DNA of 64,000 bases from Vibrio gazogenes (lineage in GTDB: Bacteria > Pseudomonadota > Gammaproteobacteria > Enterobacterales > Vibrionaceae), in assembly GCF_023920225.1 (NCBI RefSeq), contig NZ_CP092588.1, positions 1,132,207-1,196,206 on the forward strand, in the 5' to 3' direction. The position numbers and the translations under genes were made by a program. Shown in pieces: positions 1 through 9,249 of the stretch (its first letter is position 1; the number at the start of each line of letters is the position of its first letter). Below the pieces are notes generated by a model. It ran no database searches, was not told the origin of the DNA, and saw only the letters and a program-made list of their open reading frames with translations.

Positions 1-242
1 TCTTCCTGCGGAATGTTAAAAACAGTACCGTCAGGCATCACGCCTGATAAACGTTCAATTGCAATCCGGCCGAATGCCAGATATTCCGGATTTAATGCCA
101 GCTCAGAGATGCCGTACAGATAGCCACTGACAGAATTCATCCGTGCATCAACATAGTATTCTGTATATCGTTGTTGTTGTTGGAAATGCTGAGGCTTGAT
201 AAACAATCCTTCGTTCCAGATAACACGGTTACGTGCAAACAT
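1..242 (-). CDS. tssK: TssK, T6SS baseplate subunit (N-terminal part, cut by window edge)
   Basis: The first 80 codons are present; the gene continues beyond position 1. The N-terminus (MFARNRVIWNEGLFIKPQHF) has the W-x-E-G-x-x-x-x-P-Q-H-F pattern typical of TssK, the trimeric adaptor that links the T6SS baseplate to the TssJLM membrane complex. The ATG at 242 lies 5 nt after the tssJ stop, so it is co-transcribed with the genes upstream. Assignment rests on the short N-terminal motif plus position directly after tssJ. Confidence 0.9.
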   Translation of the reverse strand, partial: MFARNRVIWNEGLFIKPQHFQQQQRYTEYYVDARMNSVSGYLYGISELALNPEYLAFGRIAIERLSGVMPDGTVFNIPQE

Positions 243-247
243 CTCGA

Positions 248-739
248 TTATTCCACTTTTTCTAATTTAACATCGTAGTCTTTGAACAGCATCAGCAGGT
301 GATACTCACGGCCTTTATTCAAGACCTTGACAGCTTTCTTCCATTCACTCAGTTCGGGTTCGGCAAAATGGGCCATGACACCGATATAATGCGTATCCGG
401 AGAAATTTTGAATGCATTCACAAACTTAAACTGACCGGGCATCATCATATAATCGTAATCTCTGACAAAGTTACTCCGGAGCGCTTTCTTATAGTTGGCT
501 TTGATCGTGTCATAGTCGGCTGACATGAACATGGAATCATCTTCCAGTTCAAAGACCTGTACTTCAATCGGTGATGCTTCGCCCCAGATATTGGGGTTTA
601 CACCAGCATCCGTCACCATACTGAATGTCACTGTTGTCGGAGCTTCTGCCGGATTATATTCATCTGCTGCCGTGCTACTGCTACTGCTGCACGCAGTAAG
701 CATTAGCAAAGCGAATAAAACACAAGCAAACTTTTTCAC
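248..739 (-). CDS. tssJ: TssJ, T6SS outer-membrane lipoprotein
   Basis: 163 residues with a lipoprotein signal peptide: charged start, hydrophobic run and lipobox LTAC with the acylated Cys at residue 17, followed by a serine-rich linker. TssJ is anchored in the outer membrane and docks TssM of the trans-envelope complex. The body has the small beta-sandwich pattern of the family, with strands around VTFSMVTDAGVNPN and SPIEVQVFEL. It lies between tagH (2-nt gap) and tssK, the usual order. Confidence 0.93.
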   Translation of the reverse strand: MKKFACVLFALLMLTACSSSSSTAADEYNPAEAPTTVTFSMVTDAGVNPNIWGEASPIEVQVFELEDDSMFMSADYDTIKANYKKALRSNFVRDYDYMMMPGQFKFVNAFKISPDTHYIGVMAHFAEPELSEWKKAVKVLNKGREYHLLMLFKDYDVKLEKVE

Positions 740-741
740 AA

Positions 742-2292
742 TCAGAACTCCAGTTGCTTCTCACGGATTTTCTTGTCGTAAGCCTGTTCGAAAATTTCCC
801 AAAACAGCTTTTCAAATCCTTTTTGACGGTTAGACGTCAGTTCTTGGTAGTAGCTGCTATACATATTCCAAGCCCATTCGTCCTCAGAGTTGCTGCGTTG
901 CTCATTCGGGCGCTTATAATTATTGAAGCGACGCAAGAGTACCTGAGGAGAGAATGCTGCCAGTATCTGACTCAATGCTTCTGTCGTCGCATACTGAACG
1001 GCTTCGTTATGATCTTGAATGCTTTTCAAACTTTCAGTAATGGCTGCCGGTGCCGACAAATGCACCAGACTCTTTTGCGAGTCATACATGGTTCTCATGG
1101 TCTCTTCATAAGACAGACCCAACCGCAACGGATTATCTTCAATTGGCTGAAGATTGCGGTTCATCATATCGAAACGACCGTGATTCACTTGTTTGTGCAG
1201 CTCCAGTAATCCTTTGACACATGCCTGCAACGACAGACCCAGCTCTTCGGAAAGGAAGTGCATTTTTTCCATATCATGGCTATCGGTCAGATCCACACCC
1301 AAGCCATCCAGCATCGGACCGGTCAGCAGATGTTTTCCATGATGATTTGTTTCAACAGACTGTTCTGATGTCGATGACATGCTTTTTGCGACTTCTTCTT
1401 CGAGTAGATCGAGTACGTTCTCATCCATCCCATAGCCCTCTGATTCGTTGTTCACTGATTGATAATCGACTGATCCATGACTCACAGATCGGTTGTGCAC
1501 AGATTGATTGTCTGTCGCATTAGTGTGGTTACTGCGCGTATTGGCAGGCGCCGCCTGCCGTACGTCTGCTTTGGGCTTTCTGCCCAACTTGAGTGCCCCG
1601 AATCTGAAGATTTTCTTCAGACTAATCGACGCGGTCATATCGTATTCACCGTTTTCCTGCTGCGTTTCCTGCAATGGCTGCTGGTAATATTCTTCAGCAG
1701 CGAGCAAAGGTTGTTCTTGGTTTTCATCTTCTGCCCGGACTTCATCTTCATCACCATCAATCAGCACATAACTGTCATCTTTGTTCTGGGGAGAGAGTTC
1801 ATCCAGTGCCATTAATGGGTCCGTCACGCTGTGATCGACTTTATCGGTACGGTGTAAAGTCTCGGCTTCACCGTTATCGTCCGCTAAAAGACTGTGACGA
1901 TCGTCATCAAATAACTGCTCCAGTACATTGCTTGAAGCAATATCATCATCACCCGTATTGCCTAAATGAACACGGAGAGAGTAAGGACCGACTTGAATTT
2001 CATCTTTGTTTTCCAACCGGGCTAAGTTGTTGCGGCCCAACGGCATCGACGAACCATTCACATAAGTTGCACCGCAGTTATCACGAACGCAAAAAGCGCC
2101 GTCAACGACCACAATTTCACAATGATTCGGGTAAATGGCGCCATTCTTATCCGAGAGGTGCCAGAAACTATCTGCCGCCGTTCCGATTGTTCCACCGGCA
2201 GGCGTCCAAGACGTCCGCGAGATCAAGCCGGACTCCAACACCTGAACATTGGTGACAATGATGTTGAGGGAAGGCTGTTTACTTTGAACCAT
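742..2292 (-). CDS. tagH: TagH, FHA-domain T6SS regulator/scaffold
   Basis: About 516 residues. An FHA domain fills roughly residues 20-110, with the NHCEIVV and YVNGSSMPLG segments typical of phosphothreonine-binding loops. A long acidic, low-complexity linker follows (about 110-300). The C-terminal TagH/ImpI-type helical domain (about 330-516) has the LDGLGVDL and FNNYKR motifs. FHA proteins of T6SS act in threonine-phosphorylation control or assembly. The start is ambiguous: a GTG at 2295 overlaps the tssG stop by one base, and the ATG at 2292 is one codon later with GAGG 9 nt upstream. The linker (about 1400-1560) is rich in repeated Ser-Val-x-x-(Q/R)-Ser units. Confidence 0.9.
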   Translation of the reverse strand: MVQSKQPSLNIIVTNVQVLESGLISRTSWTPAGGTIGTAADSFWHLSDKNGAIYPNHCEIVVVDGAFCVRDNCGATYVNGSSMPLGRNNLARLENKDEIQVGPYSLRVHLGNTGDDDIASSNVLEQLFDDDRHSLLADDNGEAETLHRTDKVDHSVTDPLMALDELSPQNKDDSYVLIDGDEDEVRAEDENQEQPLLAAEEYYQQPLQETQQENGEYDMTASISLKKIFRFGALKLGRKPKADVRQAAPANTRSNHTNATDNQSVHNRSVSHGSVDYQSVNNESEGYGMDENVLDLLEEEVAKSMSSTSEQSVETNHHGKHLLTGPMLDGLGVDLTDSHDMEKMHFLSEELGLSLQACVKGLLELHKQVNHGRFDMMNRNLQPIEDNPLRLGLSYEETMRTMYDSQKSLVHLSAPAAITESLKSIQDHNEAVQYATTEALSQILAAFSPQVLLRRFNNYKRPNEQRSNSEDEWAWNMYSSYYQELTSNRQKGFEKLFWEIFEQAYDKKIREKQLEF

Positions 2293-2294
2293 CA

Positions 2295-3311
2295 CTATTG
2301 CCTCACCTGAATTAACACATTTTTCTCGCGCTCACCTGAGCCAAGAAACGAATACCACCCCAAGGCCACACTATCCTGAGAGTCCAATCGAAGTACGGGG
2401 ACTTCTTTCTCATCCATAGAGAGCTCCAAGTCATAAGCCATCTGCTCTCGCAAGACGAATTCCACCAACTTACACAGGGGTTGAAACTCCTTCCCGATCG
2501 GCAGAAAATCTGCAAATCGCTCGCGTGACAGTCCTTTAATACAAATCACAAATTTACCGTTACAATCCATCACCGATTCACCGATGACGGTGTTCATCCC
2601 TAAGTTGCCATTTTGCTGACCAAGGGAAAGTTGCTGCGACGGGTCAATCATCACCCTGCGCTTTTCCCACTGCCGGATGCTGACATCTTCCAAATCAAAG
2701 CAGTGGGCAATAATCCCCGCAACCACTTGCGGAGAACGACTTCGTCCCGCCAGTACACCCGCGTAAGCGAGCATTTTGCACCAGTTGATTGGTGTATCGC
2801 CCCTTAAATCAGGATCAGCCAATCCGACGAGCGCAAATAATTGTTGTGAAAACAGGTCCTGCGCGTCGTCCTGAAAACGCACGTAATAACGATATTTACG
2901 CCAGATTCGATAGACCAAATTAATCAGGCGGTTATTGAAAAAATCCAGAAAAGGACGTTTGAATCCGCCCGGATCTTCAACTGCCAACTGCTCAAGAATG
3001 AAGCCGGGTAACGGAGACTGCGATCCGGTCAAACCAAAAAAGTTGGTTTGTAAAATCAAATGTTCGTCATCAAACTGGGTCAAATCCTTCACATCAGCAG
3101 GCGAGAACCCCAAGCTGGGATTCGCACTGAATATCAGGCGACAAACTCTTTCCCAATCTTCATCTTCCGGATTTGAACACTGAAGTTTTTGTAACAATTC
3201 CACCAGTTGGAAGAAATTGTACGACCTCACCTTATCCGGTATTGGTATGAGCGCTTGCTTTTTTTGAGCTGAATCTATATCAGCGGCTGCATCCCTGTCC
3301 GGGTTCCCCAT
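2295..3311 (-). CDS. tssG: TssG, T6SS baseplate wedge protein
   Basis: 338 residues. Contains the family features YNFFQLVELLQ near residue 30, LGFSPADV, FFGLTGSQSPLPGF and the LYRIWRKYRY-type segment. TssG joins TssE and two TssF copies in the baseplate wedge that surrounds the spike. The start codon lies 37 nt inside the 3' end of tssF, which suggests translational coupling; a later start would remove part of the conserved N-terminus less plausibly. Its stop touches the tagH start. Confidence 0.93.
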   Translation of the reverse strand: MGNPDRDAAADIDSAQKKQALIPIPDKVRSYNFFQLVELLQKLQCSNPEDEDWERVCRLIFSANPSLGFSPADVKDLTQFDDEHLILQTNFFGLTGSQSPLPGFILEQLAVEDPGGFKRPFLDFFNNRLINLVYRIWRKYRYYVRFQDDAQDLFSQQLFALVGLADPDLRGDTPINWCKMLAYAGVLAGRSRSPQVVAGIIAHCFDLEDVSIRQWEKRRVMIDPSQQLSLGQQNGNLGMNTVIGESVMDCNGKFVICIKGLSRERFADFLPIGKEFQPLCKLVEFVLREQMAYDLELSMDEKEVPVLRLDSQDSVALGWYSFLGSGEREKNVLIQVRQ

Positions 3312-5047
3312 GAGTATTTCTCGTTATTACTGACGTTGACCAAAATCAGTTCATGAAATGAATTGATGTTGGCATACAAAGCAAAAAAGTGGCTCAACAC
3401 CCGACCAAACAGATAAAGATCACCTTCCGAACCAAAACAGCTCTGATCAATATGAATCTCGGATTGCAAACCACGTACAGGAAGCCCTCTTAATAATTTG
3501 TCTATGGGCTTCGATTCTATTTTGATGATGCCTTCCAAACGCTTTTTCGCCACACGCTCGGCCTGACGGTCAACAAGAGCGCGGAAGTCATAAATTCTAA
3601 GTACACTGCTCAGTGCATCTTTCGAAAGCAGCGACAGATAATTCAATGATAAATTTGAAATTAACCCCCACAGCAAGCTGCCATCCAAAACCGGACGCAA
3701 CGGCTGAGTCGGTGCAATAATATTTTTGAACGTCACATAGTCGGGCGAGGTGTCTGTTGATTGACAGATATCTCCGACCCCAAGCTCAATCGGTAATAAT
3801 CGATTGGTACAGGTCAGTTGAATCGAAATCGCTTCATCGACATCGACCGAGAGCGTTTCATCCCCACGGATAAACGACATAAAGGTGTCGAAGCCATCAT
3901 TACGCTGACTATCTTTGACGCGTGAACGGTAGTAGAGCACTTCGCGGTGTCTGGCTCTTTCAACCTGATGCTGAAAACTTTCAAATGGGTGATAAACGCG
4001 TTTTTCACCACGAATCCGTTGACTATCCTGCGTTTTATCCTGCCAGCCATAAACGCCGTCGATACTGAATACTTCATAGTGTGACGGATAACGACTCGAT
4101 GGAATCACGCGATATTCAGACTGCTTACCGGTCAAGTCAATTGGATCCGCATCATGCTCGAACAGGTTAATAATCGGCACACAGTAAAGTTGGAAACTGC
4201 TCTGATTAATCCGCACATCTGTCGGGAGTGTTTTCGAAAAATGAATGCGGAGCGTCATTTTGCCACGCACTGATTTCGGCAACACTTTATCCAGTGCATG
4301 AATATCAAAGAAGTGGAAAGCCTCCGGAAATGACAGATACTCCTGTAAAATCCGATATCCTTCATACACATTTTTCGGGTACGGCAACAGTGCATCTTCA
4401 CCGGCAAAACCAACCGACTGAAGGGCATCCCGCGGAATACTGAACTCAGTCCCATTGACGTCGATGACCATTTTATCCAGATGGTGATGAAGCCACAGGT
4501 ACAGCATTTGTGCGCTATACAGCTCGCCACCAAGATAAAAGCGTAAACTGTCAACCAACGCTTCTCCGACAGACATCTCGCCTTTCATCGCTAAATTGAT
4601 ATCAACGGTACTCGATTCTCGCGTGTGGTGAGAGGTAATATCCTCAATCACCAAAGGGTAAACTGCGACGTCACGACATGTCCGGAAATGACATACCGTG
4701 CCTAAGACTTTCTCTGCACTATCAAGTTGAATACCTGCGCGGACAATCTGCTTCTCACTGACTTTCGATTCCGGCTGGAATGCAACAATACTCATGCTCG
4801 GAACAGGCCGAAGATAGTTCGGCCATAGCATGTTAATAATCGAATGCGTCAGCTCAGGAAACTCATCTTCAACTTTTTCACGCAGGCGTGCTGTCAGGAA
4901 TGCAAAACCTTCCAGTAGGCGTTCAACATCCGGGTCGGTCACCTGACCGTGAAGAAAACGAGAAAGCTGGGGATGGATTTCAGTGAAACGCTTCCCCTGC
5001 TCTTTCAAAAATGAAAGTTCTTCTCGAAAGTACTTATCTTGTGCCAT
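3275..5047 (-). CDS. tssF: TssF, T6SS baseplate protein
   Basis: 590 residues, full family length. The N-terminus (YFREELSFLKEQGKRF) and the motif GRLLEGFAFLTARLREKVEDEFPELTH-like block (residues about 42-70) are characteristic of VasA/ImpG/TssF. It forms the bulk of the baseplate wedge with TssG and TssK. It starts 3 nt after the tssE stop and overlaps tssG by 37 nt, so the three baseplate genes form one translationally tight unit. Confidence 0.95.
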   Translation of the reverse strand: MAQDKYFREELSFLKEQGKRFTEIHPQLSRFLHGQVTDPDVERLLEGFAFLTARLREKVEDEFPELTHSIINMLWPNYLRPVPSMSIVAFQPESKVSEKQIVRAGIQLDSAEKVLGTVCHFRTCRDVAVYPLVIEDITSHHTRESSTVDINLAMKGEMSVGEALVDSLRFYLGGELYSAQMLYLWLHHHLDKMVIDVNGTEFSIPRDALQSVGFAGEDALLPYPKNVYEGYRILQEYLSFPEAFHFFDIHALDKVLPKSVRGKMTLRIHFSKTLPTDVRINQSSFQLYCVPIINLFEHDADPIDLTGKQSEYRVIPSSRYPSHYEVFSIDGVYGWQDKTQDSQRIRGEKRVYHPFESFQHQVERARHREVLYYRSRVKDSQRNDGFDTFMSFIRGDETLSVDVDEAISIQLTCTNRLLPIELGVGDICQSTDTSPDYVTFKNIIAPTQPLRPVLDGSLLWGLISNLSLNYLSLLSKDALSSVLRIYDFRALVDRQAERVAKKRLEGIIKIESKPIDKLLRGLPVRGLQSEIHIDQSCFGSEGDLYLFGRVLSHFFALYANINSFHELILVNVSNNEKYSWGTRTGMQPLI

Positions 5048-5050
5048 GTA

Positions 5051-5488
5051 TCAATACACTCGATATTGACGGTTTTGATCCAATAACAGATTCAGTTTTA
5101 CCGTGTCATGAACAGCACTGCTATTCACTTCTGCGGTGATCCGAAATCTCAGTGATAATGGGTTCAAATCGTCTCTTTCTGACGTCACCACAATATCTTT
5201 CAATCGTGGCTCATATTTTCTCAAACAGTCCTTAATCGCCATGCGGATTCTGACAGCCAGATCAAGTGTTTCCAGTGTCGCATCGTTAAAATCGACGAGA
5301 CCCAGCTCAGGGGCGCTCTGCGCTTCCCCCAGCCGAGTATTCAGAACATTGGAAACGTTCCGCTTGATCGAATTAAGCACATCGTTTGCATCTGGGCCCT
5401 GAGTCAAAGACCGGGGTCTTTCGCCGGCTTCCAAACGTTCAAAGAAGCCGACGCCAAATGCAACCTCTTCAGGCGCAATATAAGACAT
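5051..5488 (-). CDS. tssE: TssE, gp25-like baseplate protein
   Basis: 145 residues with the gp25/GPW lysozyme-like fold signature: SIKRNVSNVLNTRLG, then RMAIKDCLRKYEPRL, then a C-terminal FRITAEVNSSAV beta segment. TssE is the homolog of phage T4 gp25 and starts sheath polymerisation on the baseplate. It is one base downstream of tssC. The reading frame is intact, including the EPRL motif expected in the core helix. Confidence 0.94.
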   Translation of the reverse strand: MSYIAPEEVAFGVGFFERLEAGERPRSLTQGPDANDVLNSIKRNVSNVLNTRLGEAQSAPELGLVDFNDATLETLDLAVRIRMAIKDCLRKYEPRLKDIVVTSERDDLNPLSLRFRITAEVNSSAVHDTVKLNLLLDQNRQYRVY

Positions 5489-5489
5489 A

Positions 5490-6965
5490 TTACTGATCTA
5501 AACGGCCAACGAGTGACAGTTCAAAGTTCGCACCCATGTACTTGAAGTGTGGGCGAACTGCCAGCGATACCTGATACCAGCCTGGGTTACCTTCTACATC
5601 GGACACTTCAATGCGTGCAGCACGAAGTGGACGACGACTACGAACGTCTGCCGGTGGGTTTTCCTGATCAGCAACATACTGTTTGATCCAACCATTCAGT
5701 TCACGCTCAAGATCTTGTCTCTCTTTCCATGAACCGATCTGTTCGCGTTGCAATACTTTGATGTAGTGCGCGAGACGGTTGATGATCATCATGTAAGGGA
5801 GCTGAGTACCCAGCTTGTAGTTGGTTTCTGCTTCTTTACCTTCTTTCGTATTCGGGAAGATTTTTGGCTTCTGAATCGAGTTGGCAGAGAAGAATGCTGC
5901 ATTGTCGCTGCCTTTACGCATCGTCAGTGCAATGAAACCTTCTTCTGCAAGTTCAAATTCTTTACGGTCAGTGATCAGCACTTCCGTTGGAATCTTCGCT
6001 TGTAAAGCACCCATTGTTTCAAAAACGTGGACCGGTAGATCTTCAACCGCACCACCACTTTGAGGACCAATGATGTTCGGACACCATCTGTATTTTGCAA
6101 AGCTATCGGTCAAACGCGTTGCAAATGCAAAGGCGGTGTTACCCCACAGATAATGTTCGTGAGATTCACGGACACTTTCCTGATAGTTAAAGGTTTTGAT
6201 TGGGTTTTCGATTGGATCGTAAGGTACACGCAACAAGAAACGTGGTGCAGTCAGACCCAGATAGCGTGCATCTTCAGATTCACGCAGAGAACGCCACTTG
6301 GTATATTTCGGACTTTCGAAGATCGATTTCACATCTTTGATATTAGGAAGTTCTTCAAAAGAGTCGATACCAAAGAATTCAGGACCTACACTCGAAATGA
6401 ACGGTGCATGAGCCATTGCGCCAAGCGCGCCCATGTACTGAAGTAGTTTCATATCCGGTGTAGATGGTGTGAACGCATAGTTGCCGATCATCGCGCCTGT
6501 TGGTTCACCACCAAACTGGCCATAACCAGAAGAATAAACCTGCTTATACAAACCCGATTGAGAGATTTCCGGTGCAAACTCAAAATCTTCCAGCAGTTCT
6601 TCTTTAGTGACATGGATGATGTCAACTTTGTTGTTTTCCCTGAAATCGGTACGGTCGACGAAAAGCTTCAGTCCACGCCATGCCGATTCCATTTGTTGGA
6701 ATTTTTCATGGTGAAGGATCTCATCCATTTGCGCACTGATTTTTTTATCCAGCTCAACCAGCATTTGGTCAACCAGTGATTTATTGACTGGTTCTGATTC
6801 TTGGCTCGAACCAATCAGGTTTTCGATAAACGCGGCAACACCTTTTTTCGCGATATCATAACCTTCTTCATTCGGCGCAAGACGTGTTTGAGCCATAATT
6901 TCATCTAACAGGCTGAGTTCACCAGCCTGGGGACTTTCTAGTACCGTTTCTTCTGTAGCAGACAT
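5490..6965 (-). CDS. tssC: TssC (VipB), contractile sheath large subunit
   Basis: 491 residues, the usual length. Typical stretches include the helix with ESAWRGLKLFVDRTDF, the GAMIGNYAFTPS block, RFLLRVPYDP and the C-terminal RPLRAARIEVSDVEGNPGWY segment. With TssB it builds the T6SS contractile sheath, which ClpV recycles. It follows tssB after 55 nt with a good ribosome-binding site (AGGAACTT). No anomaly seen. Confidence 0.97.
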   Translation of the reverse strand: MSATEETVLESPQAGELSLLDEIMAQTRLAPNEEGYDIAKKGVAAFIENLIGSSQESEPVNKSLVDQMLVELDKKISAQMDEILHHEKFQQMESAWRGLKLFVDRTDFRENNKVDIIHVTKEELLEDFEFAPEISQSGLYKQVYSSGYGQFGGEPTGAMIGNYAFTPSTPDMKLLQYMGALGAMAHAPFISSVGPEFFGIDSFEELPNIKDVKSIFESPKYTKWRSLRESEDARYLGLTAPRFLLRVPYDPIENPIKTFNYQESVRESHEHYLWGNTAFAFATRLTDSFAKYRWCPNIIGPQSGGAVEDLPVHVFETMGALQAKIPTEVLITDRKEFELAEEGFIALTMRKGSDNAAFFSANSIQKPKIFPNTKEGKEAETNYKLGTQLPYMMIINRLAHYIKVLQREQIGSWKERQDLERELNGWIKQYVADQENPPADVRSRRPLRAARIEVSDVEGNPGWYQVSLAVRPHFKYMGANFELSLVGRLDQ

Positions 6966-7020
6966 TAATCAAGTTCCTATGACAATAAGTTAAAAAACAC
7001 CAAAAGTATTGCGTCTATCG

Positions 7021-7533
7021 TTACTCTTGAGGTTCTTTTTCTTCAGACCCGCCGACAATATCCAGTTCAGCAAGGAGCTTTTCACGAGACTCTTCAGATG
7101 CGATCAGGGCTTGTAAGCGCTCTCTGAATGCGGGGATATTTCCTAAAGGACCTTTTAAAGCAACCAAGGCTTCACGAAGTTCGATCAGCTTATTCAATTC
7201 CGGAACCTGAGCCGCAACTGAATCTGGGGCAAAATCTTGCAACGACTTAAAGCTCAGTTCGACTGGTAACTCAGCATCAGGGTCATCACCCAATTTATTT
7301 TTTACAGTTGCGCTGATTGAGAGGTTACTCTCACGCATCACTGACTCGAAGTTGTTCTTGTCAACAGAAACAGATTGACGATCCTCAACCGGTGTTTCTT
7401 CCGTATGACCTTTAAAATCACCAACTACTAATGTTTTGAGTGGTAATTCAATTTCGGCCTGTTGATCCCCTGTCGCAGGAACATATTTAATATTAATGCG
7501 CTCTTTCGGAGCGACACTACCTTCTTTAGACAT
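7021..7533 (-). CDS. tssB: TssB (VipA), contractile sheath small subunit
   Basis: 170 residues. Shows the family start (SVAPKERINIKYVPATGD), the LPLKTLVVGDF strand and the FESVMRE segment. TssB pairs with TssC in the sheath. The GGAGAC ribosome-binding site precedes the ATG. It is the first gene after a 251-nt gap from the Sel1-repeat gene, so the sheath genes may have their own promoter as well as read-through from PAAR. Confidence 0.97.
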   Translation of the reverse strand: MSKEGSVAPKERINIKYVPATGDQQAEIELPLKTLVVGDFKGHTEETPVEDRQSVSVDKNNFESVMRESNLSISATVKNKLGDDPDAELPVELSFKSLQDFAPDSVAAQVPELNKLIELREALVALKGPLGNIPAFRERLQALIASEESREKLLAELDIVGGSEEKEPQE

Positions 7534-7784
7534 ATCAAGTCTCCAATACCTATGCCAATAGTCGTTGCTTGCGTATATTCATTTCACCAGCAAAACGGTA
7601 TCTGAGCAGAAATAATATTCTGGCTCAGACATGAGAACACGAATCACATTCGCATCAATTAAATAAGTAAAAACATCTACTTATTTAATAATGTTTTCAA
7701 ATCGATAATATTACATTTGAATTCAACCAATTATTAACTCCCCCTTATTTTATTTAAGGGAATAAATAAAATACTGTGTCTTAT
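7534..7784. promoter_or_regulatory. AT-rich intergenic region with inverted repeat, before tssB
   Basis: A 251-nt non-coding, strongly AT-rich gap between the Sel1-repeat gene and tssB. It holds a perfect 11-bp inverted repeat (ATTAAATAAGT at 7658-7668, ACTTATTTAAT at 7679-7689). A weaker CCCTTA/TAAGGG hairpin near 7743-7760 lies just after the Sel1 stop and could attenuate transcription. A tssB promoter probably lies here; no -35/-10 pair is called. Confidence 0.35.
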
Positions 7785-8981
7785 TTATAAATCCCAATAA
7801 GTGTCGTGATTATAAAAGGTTACCTTTTCTTTATAAGTGTCTGTAATCTTTTGGGCACGCTCAATATCCGGGGGCGTCATCTCATTGGTAATATCAACAA
7901 AAAATTGTTCCATTGATTTATGTAAACTGGTCAGCCGATCGCTGCCGGCATAATCCAGATAAAGCTCAGAATAAGCACGGGCTTTAATCAAGTCTTCATC
8001 GACAAACCGATAAGATGATGCTTCACCTGCATATATTTTCGCGACCACGGCCAGAGATGTCAGATCACCGGCATCCAATGCCCGCTTGCGCCATTCAAAC
8101 GCTTTCTTAAAATCGCCGCGACCTTCATATAGTTCAACACATGCTTTCATCGCCGGGATAAAATGATGTTCCGCTGCATTACGATAGTTGGTATAAATCC
8201 CAGTCGAAAATCTTGTTTCCGTATATAACTGATTAATATCATCAAGTGATCTTCTGGAATTATCCATCCATGCCAGCGGATAACTGTAATCCATCGCACG
8301 TTGTAAATAGTATTCAGACTGATCCGGGTCAGTTTTTTCATAGTAAAGCGACAGATAATAAACAGCTTTTGCAGGTTGTGTCGCTGCGAGTCTGACCAAA
8401 CCATCATGGTAGCGTTTATGCCATGACTGTCGAATCGTGGTCCGTAACCAAGTGCCATGTTGGTACAGATAATTCATCGCGTGCAAATTACCCTGATTTG
8501 CCGCCTGCTCAACATACTCTCTGACAAGCCGAGGCGTCCGGATGGTCGGATTATATTCCGACAACTCTATCGCATATAAATAAGCAGCATCCGCATCGCC
8601 TTTGTCAGCAGCATATTGTAGATAATGCCGTGCTTCTTCATTTTTAAACTGTGCACGCAGCAAACGTCCCTTCTCATAAGCCTGAGTCGGCGTCAAAAAA
8701 TTAATATCATAATCATACTTTTGCTGATTTGCCTGCTGGTCGGATTCCGGCATCTGAATCGAAACACGATTCAAGTCGTCATTATCTATATTCTCATGAC
8801 CTAAACGCTCATGACCTAATCTGTCACGACCCAAGTTTTTATGACCGGTGGCATATGGATTTTCATCAATTGTCACCGCCGCCTCAGGATTCACAACGTC
8901 GTCTGCCATAACAGCGTTGCTGCAAAAACCGAGCACAAAAGTACTGAGCAAAAATACCTTATTTTTAGCCGATATTAACAC
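7785..8981 (-). CDS. Exported Sel1/TPR-repeat protein of the T6SS operon
   Basis: 398 residues from a GTG at 8981, preceded by AAGGTGG; this start gives a signal peptide (LISAKNKVFLLSTFVLGFCSNAVMA) cut before DDVV. The frame extends upstream to an ATG at 9050, but that extension lies wholly within the PAAR gene and has no leader sense. Residues about 110-380 hold Sel1-like repeats (A-x-x-Y-L-x-x-A-A-D-K-G-D-A-D-A-A-Y type). It overlaps the end of the PAAR gene by 17 nt, so the two are translationally coupled. A periplasmic adaptor, effector or immunity role is possible; none can be shown. Confidence 0.7.
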   Translation of the reverse strand: MLISAKNKVFLLSTFVLGFCSNAVMADDVVNPEAAVTIDENPYATGHKNLGRDRLGHERLGHENIDNDDLNRVSIQMPESDQQANQQKYDYDINFLTPTQAYEKGRLLRAQFKNEEARHYLQYAADKGDADAAYLYAIELSEYNPTIRTPRLVREYVEQAANQGNLHAMNYLYQHGTWLRTTIRQSWHKRYHDGLVRLAATQPAKAVYYLSLYYEKTDPDQSEYYLQRAMDYSYPLAWMDNSRRSLDDINQLYTETRFSTGIYTNYRNAAEHHFIPAMKACVELYEGRGDFKKAFEWRKRALDAGDLTSLAVVAKIYAGEASSYRFVDEDLIKARAYSELYLDYAGSDRLTSLHKSMEQFFVDITNEMTPPDIERAQKITDTYKEKVTFYNHDTYWDL

Positions 8982-9249
8982 TGCTACCACCTTGTAAAGC
9001 ACCACCACAACTGATCGGGTCACCAGCACGAGCAGCGGGCTTCCCATCAACCATTACCGTTCCTGAACCTGCTGCAATAGAGCGTCCATGAGGTGGATGT
9101 TTCGGCTTATCATGTGGCACAAGAGGGTCGCCTTGCCGAGCCGCAGGAATACCATCATATTTAACGGTTCCTGACCCTGCAGTGACAGGAGTAGGAGGAA
9201 AGCCATCATGATCAGAACCTGTATTACCAACGACGATTCCGTTTCCCAT
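8965..9249 (-). CDS. PAAR-domain spike-tip protein
   Basis: 94 residues, essentially one PAAR domain. Two matching halves contain TAGSGTVKYDGIPAARQGDPL and AAGSGTVMVDGKPAARAGDPIS-like units, with conserved His/Cys residues (DHDGF, HDKPKHPPHGR, CGG) that bind the tip metal. PAAR proteins sharpen the VgrG spike and can carry effectors. No toxin extension is present. It is the most upstream gene of the minus-strand T6SS run in this window. Confidence 0.93.
   Translation of the reverse strand: MGNGIVVGNTGSDHDGFPPTPVTAGSGTVKYDGIPAARQGDPLVPHDKPKHPPHGRSIAAGSGTVMVDGKPAARAGDPISCGGALQGGSSVNIG

Noticed and set aside
1674..2255. Long plus-strand ORF opposite tagH
   Set aside because: Antisense shadow of tagH with no start signal; amino-acid composition (Cys/His rich) is unnatural.
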